From Sistotremastrum niveocremeum HHB9708 (Eukaryota; Basidiomycota; Agaricomycetes; Sistotremastrales; Sistotremastraceae): DNA of 35,049 bases. The notes below the pieces were generated by a model. That model was not told the DNA's origin, did no database searches, and worked only from the letters and a program-made list of their open reading frames with translations. Positions 32,130 through 35,049 of the stretch are shown here, piece by piece (the first letter of the stretch is position 1; each line of letters begins with the position of its first letter). The position numbers and the translations under genes are program-made. The DNA is taken from assembly GCA_001630475.1 (NCBI GenBank), contig KV419455.1, positions 85,430-120,478 on the forward strand. The letters are read 5' to 3'.

Positions 32130-33118
32130 TCAATCACCAGGACAGTGCTGATAATCACAAAACAGTCCATCAACGTAATAGATGTTTCGGGAGAGACGGC
32201 GGACTTTGTTCTGCTTGCCGATGGGAATTTGGAATGATCGATCATCAAGAGCATGTCGATCTCCAAGATGACAGGCTTCCGCACATTCATAATGGCTGGA
32301 TGTGCCATTTAGGACGGTGAGATGTGGGAAATTGTTTGCCAGATGTAGTCTGCTGTGCACGGGGCCTATGGTCCTAGCTGCCAGCGTCATGTGAGGATAG
32401 ACGATATGAATAACATTCTCTCCGATCATGTTCATATGAGCGGTCATGCTCAGGAACTGGAGACCATTAGTCAAGGTGCGATTGCTGCTCGGCATAATCT
32501 TTACGCCCATGGTTTTGAAAGGGGTCTGTTTCAGGTAGAGAAGGCATTCATCGGACGAGGCCCCACTGCCTGGTGCAATAAGATCGGGAAGGAGTCTGAT
32601 TTCTCGCCTAGAGAAGATTTAGATGCTGATACAGGCACCCAGGTCAATACGTACCGATAATATTCACAATTTTCAAGCCAGTCGCCTATACTCTCCATGC
32701 TGTTTTGTTTACGGCTAGTCGGACATATGATATGAAGCATTGAGCTAGAAGGACTGTCAGTTATTGCCGGCAAGCCCAATAAGTATCGGGTAGAGGCGTC
32801 GCCGCATATGTATGCGTCGTGGCGCCACAGAAGAGATAGAAACATGCGGGGTGCGGAAGACCAGGGCTGGAGAAATTTCACAAGATGTTCATACAGCACA
32901 TCTCTGAAATTTTCAACAGCGTAACACGGGGCTAGTGAATGTCCCTCGTGCATCAGTAGCAGCTCCTGAAGAATAGAGAGTGTAGTTTTAAGAGGGCGAT
33001 CTAGATGAGTGCTGTCCATAACGAACTGCCAGGGACAGACAGGTCCGACTATATATATATAGAGATTCCTATTAAGCACAGACAAGCTGATCAATCTATG
33101 CGCCATGACATGCTTCAC
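32130..33118 (-). CDS. Hypothetical protein, possible nucleotidyltransferase-like basidiomycete family, 299 aa, two exons
   Basis: Exon 1 is 33118-32655 and exon 2 is 32565-32130. The 89-nt intron (GTACGT...GGCAG) joins EYYR to GASSDECLLYLKQ in frame. The total is 900 nt. The start may be a later ATG (for example MDSTHLDRP), because the N-terminus contains a low-confidence hydrophobic stretch. Seen motifs: ICGDASTRYLLG, HIICPTSRKQ, AHMNMIGENVIHIVYPHMT and YVDGLFCDYQHC. The G-x-A-S-x-R-x-L-L-G plus later MN-I-x(7)-YP-x-T arrangement reminds me of uncharacterised Agaricomycete proteins with a nucleotidyltransferase-like core. The catalytic Asp pair is not evident, so activity is doubtful. Confidence 0.6.
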
Positions 33119-33951
33119 GCATCAATATTGTCCTGTAGATTGATGGGGCAACTGTATGCCAGTGATGTGCTGCATAATGATCAGACGTCTCTCCTGATGC
33201 AGCCATAAGGGGCCGTCATTGCATACCCGCGTGTCCCGGGAAATAGATGCACGCCTTACAAAATTTGATAGGGGACTCTGAACTGTAGGCGTCTTTATTA
33301 TACGCACAGGTACAGACCTGATCGATCAGATATACAGACGCATCTGCTTCTTTCCGTTGTGAGCGGGCCGCTCGCTAATATTGGCATCAGAGGATCACAT
33401 GGTAACATCAACTGTGGGAATGTGTATTGTATGGTAGATACCTTCTTAGGAGTAGGCCTCATGTTGACGTTCTTCTAGGCGGAAAATTTCAAACTCAGCT
33501 GGATCGGTCGGTCCGTTTTAGCTGTGTTTGAAATATAGTCGGGCAGTGCAGCTGGTGCGTAACATGGTATATGATGGCAATATTGATTAGATTCGAGATT
33601 GCATACTGTCCTGTATCAACAGACCAGTTATGGCTGTGAGTAAAAGATCTGGATGCAGTACAGGGTCATTTATGTCATGCCGTCATAGAGGAGTAGTTCC
33701 TATTACTTAACGCGTAGTTTGTGGCAGTGCACAGCTAATTATACCCTAACACGCGGACCCGTGTCACATCAAGCGGATCTTCCTGGGACATTATTATCTC
33801 TGTGCCCACTATAGGCTGCAGATTTCAGGACTCCCCTGTTCGACATGTATCTCCATCTGTCAATCGGTGAATAAGTACAGTCCCGTTAAATTTTCAGAAA
33901 TTCACAACATGCTGCAAAGGTGTACAGGATCACACGGGAGAACTGGCTATC
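33119..33951. other. Unassigned region between two convergently unrelated genes
   Basis: The region between divergent genes probably contains both promoters and possibly an upstream exon of the 33952-34749 gene. That frame is open upstream to a TTTTCAG acceptor-like site near 33897. Nothing else is recognised. Confidence 0.4.
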
Positions 33952-34749
33952 ATGTGCCATGCAGGCTCGAATCTTCCATGCAGTGGTTCGGTAGGAATTC
34001 TAATGCCTCACAATCCAGCTGTGGGCATCTCCATCTACGAGGGAAGCAGACCGCTTGCTATTGAGAATTTCTTTGTAGCAAGTATAACTCCTAGCCGGGA
34101 GTGCGTGTCACAGGAGGGACTGGTCTGGTTAACGGTAGAGGTGGATGAGCACAGGGGGATGACGGTGGTCTTTGGTGATGACATTGGAACATGCGTATCT
34201 CTAGGACAGGTTCGTACGGCACCGGAGGATCTGGATGAGATCATGGAAATGTGGCAGTGCGCATTCCATCATCGTCACCGAGACAGGCAAATTACCCAGT
34301 CTTTCAAACTGTTTCACAGTTGTGTCGGGACAGTCTCAAGTTTTGAGGACTGTAAGTATCAAGATATATTTTTAAAATAAGACTAACGGGAGTTTTATAT
34401 AGCTGCGCGTGTTCACGCTGGGGAGGAAAATTGCGCTATATATTGCCATGTTCTGCTTTCTGCAGCACATAAAATCTCAGTACTGCAGGAAAAAATTATG
34501 CGGCATATTGACAGCGTGTCTGCTGCAGGATCAGCAACCACATCAATGACCTTTTCTGACGACCAGTCCATCTCTGAGGAAGAGTCGATTTCAGAGAGTA
34601 CTGCAGAGAGATACATTATACCTCCAGGCATACATGACGTTCATTCTCGTCATGGGATCACGACCTCAGATGGCTGGACAGATTCTCGCCGTGGAGTAAT
34701 GAGCAGTCTGTTTGACCCAGACAACGTCGTAGACCGCGACTTTTTGTAG
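33952..34749 (+). CDS. Hypothetical protein, at least 248 aa, two visible exons
   Basis: Exon 1 is 33952-34351 and exon 2 is 34403-34749, joined over a 51-nt GT-AG intron (GTAAGT...ATATAG). The total of 747 nt keeps the frame. The frame is open upstream of the ATG, so an earlier exon could exist. The N-terminal half contains GLVWLTVEVDEHRGMTVVFG and a segment with DLDEIMEMWQCAFHHRHRD. The C-terminal half is Ser/Glu-rich (SISEEESISEST) and ends RDFL. No membrane span or known motif is visible. The function is not inferred. Confidence 0.6.
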
Positions 34750-35049
34750 AGGTTGATGTGCTGTCATCTGCTACTACCTGTACTATAATGGAGTAAGGAA
34801 CGAGCACACCTCACACCTACCCATTCAAAATTCAGTTTATTGTGTGTGGTGTAAATTTCAGCGCAGATAAAAGGTATTTTAAGACTCCGCTACGGAGATG
34901 AACATCTGTTGATGACAGATCTATTCCCCCCCCCCCAACATATCGTGATGTTTCTATCATGATGTAGATCTGGAATTAACGAAGTTGAAGAACAGACCAC
35001 ATTAGGAGCGTCTCGGTCACCCGGGGAGAGTAGGCGAAGTCTTGTCATC
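34750..35049. other. 3' flank of the last gene, no feature recognised
   Basis: It contains a run of 11-12 C residues near 34925-34937 and otherwise ordinary sequence. No gene or repeat structure is seen. Confidence 0.5.

Overview
The window looks like a repeat-rich stretch of a basidiomycete (Agaricomycotina) genome. The reasons are dense spliceosomal introns of about 49-60 nt, a Ty3/Gypsy polyprotein of a style common in mushroom-forming fungi, and a tandem family of seven-span membrane proteins that I recognise from memory as the fungal DUF6534 family. All names come from motif reading; no database search was run.

Layout. (1) 1-14521 is one minus-strand Ty3/Gypsy LTR retrotransposon. Its 5' LTR is at 13762-14521 and its 3' LTR lies off the left edge. 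The element is opened by a stack of later insertions: six hAT-like elements with exact 8-bp target duplications, one 98-bp TA-flanked MITE, one 692-bp whole-element foldback, and a further MITE nested inside one hAT. Without them the Gag-Pol frame runs open from 13730 to 1667 with one in-frame TGA, and an extra ORF follows pol. (2) 14556-26617 holds four tandem minus-strand paralogues (A-D) of a 328-334 aa seven-span membrane protein. Each of B, C and D resolves into 18 exons whose 16 internal exons have the same lengths in all three genes, with microexons down to 10 nt. The Gypsy element sits inside intron 12 of gene A. (3) 27214-30002 is a plus-strand zinc-finger gene, divergent from gene D, split by a 1217-bp hAT-like element. 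The element's target duplication supplies splice sites that would remove it exactly. (4) 30016-30712 has a degenerate MITE and a foldback element. 32130-33118 (minus) and 33952-34749 (plus) are two more small intron-containing genes of unknown function.

The common theme is DNA transposons meeting the splicing machinery. The TAGTG...CACTA ends of these hAT-like elements carry latent donor and acceptor sites that become active depending on the terminal bases of the target duplication. One element (27297-28513) would be a lossless intron and another (2062-2818) would splice out leaving +6 nt in frame. Next to them lies an intron-dense array with runs of consecutive microexons. The host genes A-D look functional: open frames, conserved junctions, no internal stops. 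Their cellular role is unknown beyond being multi-span membrane proteins.
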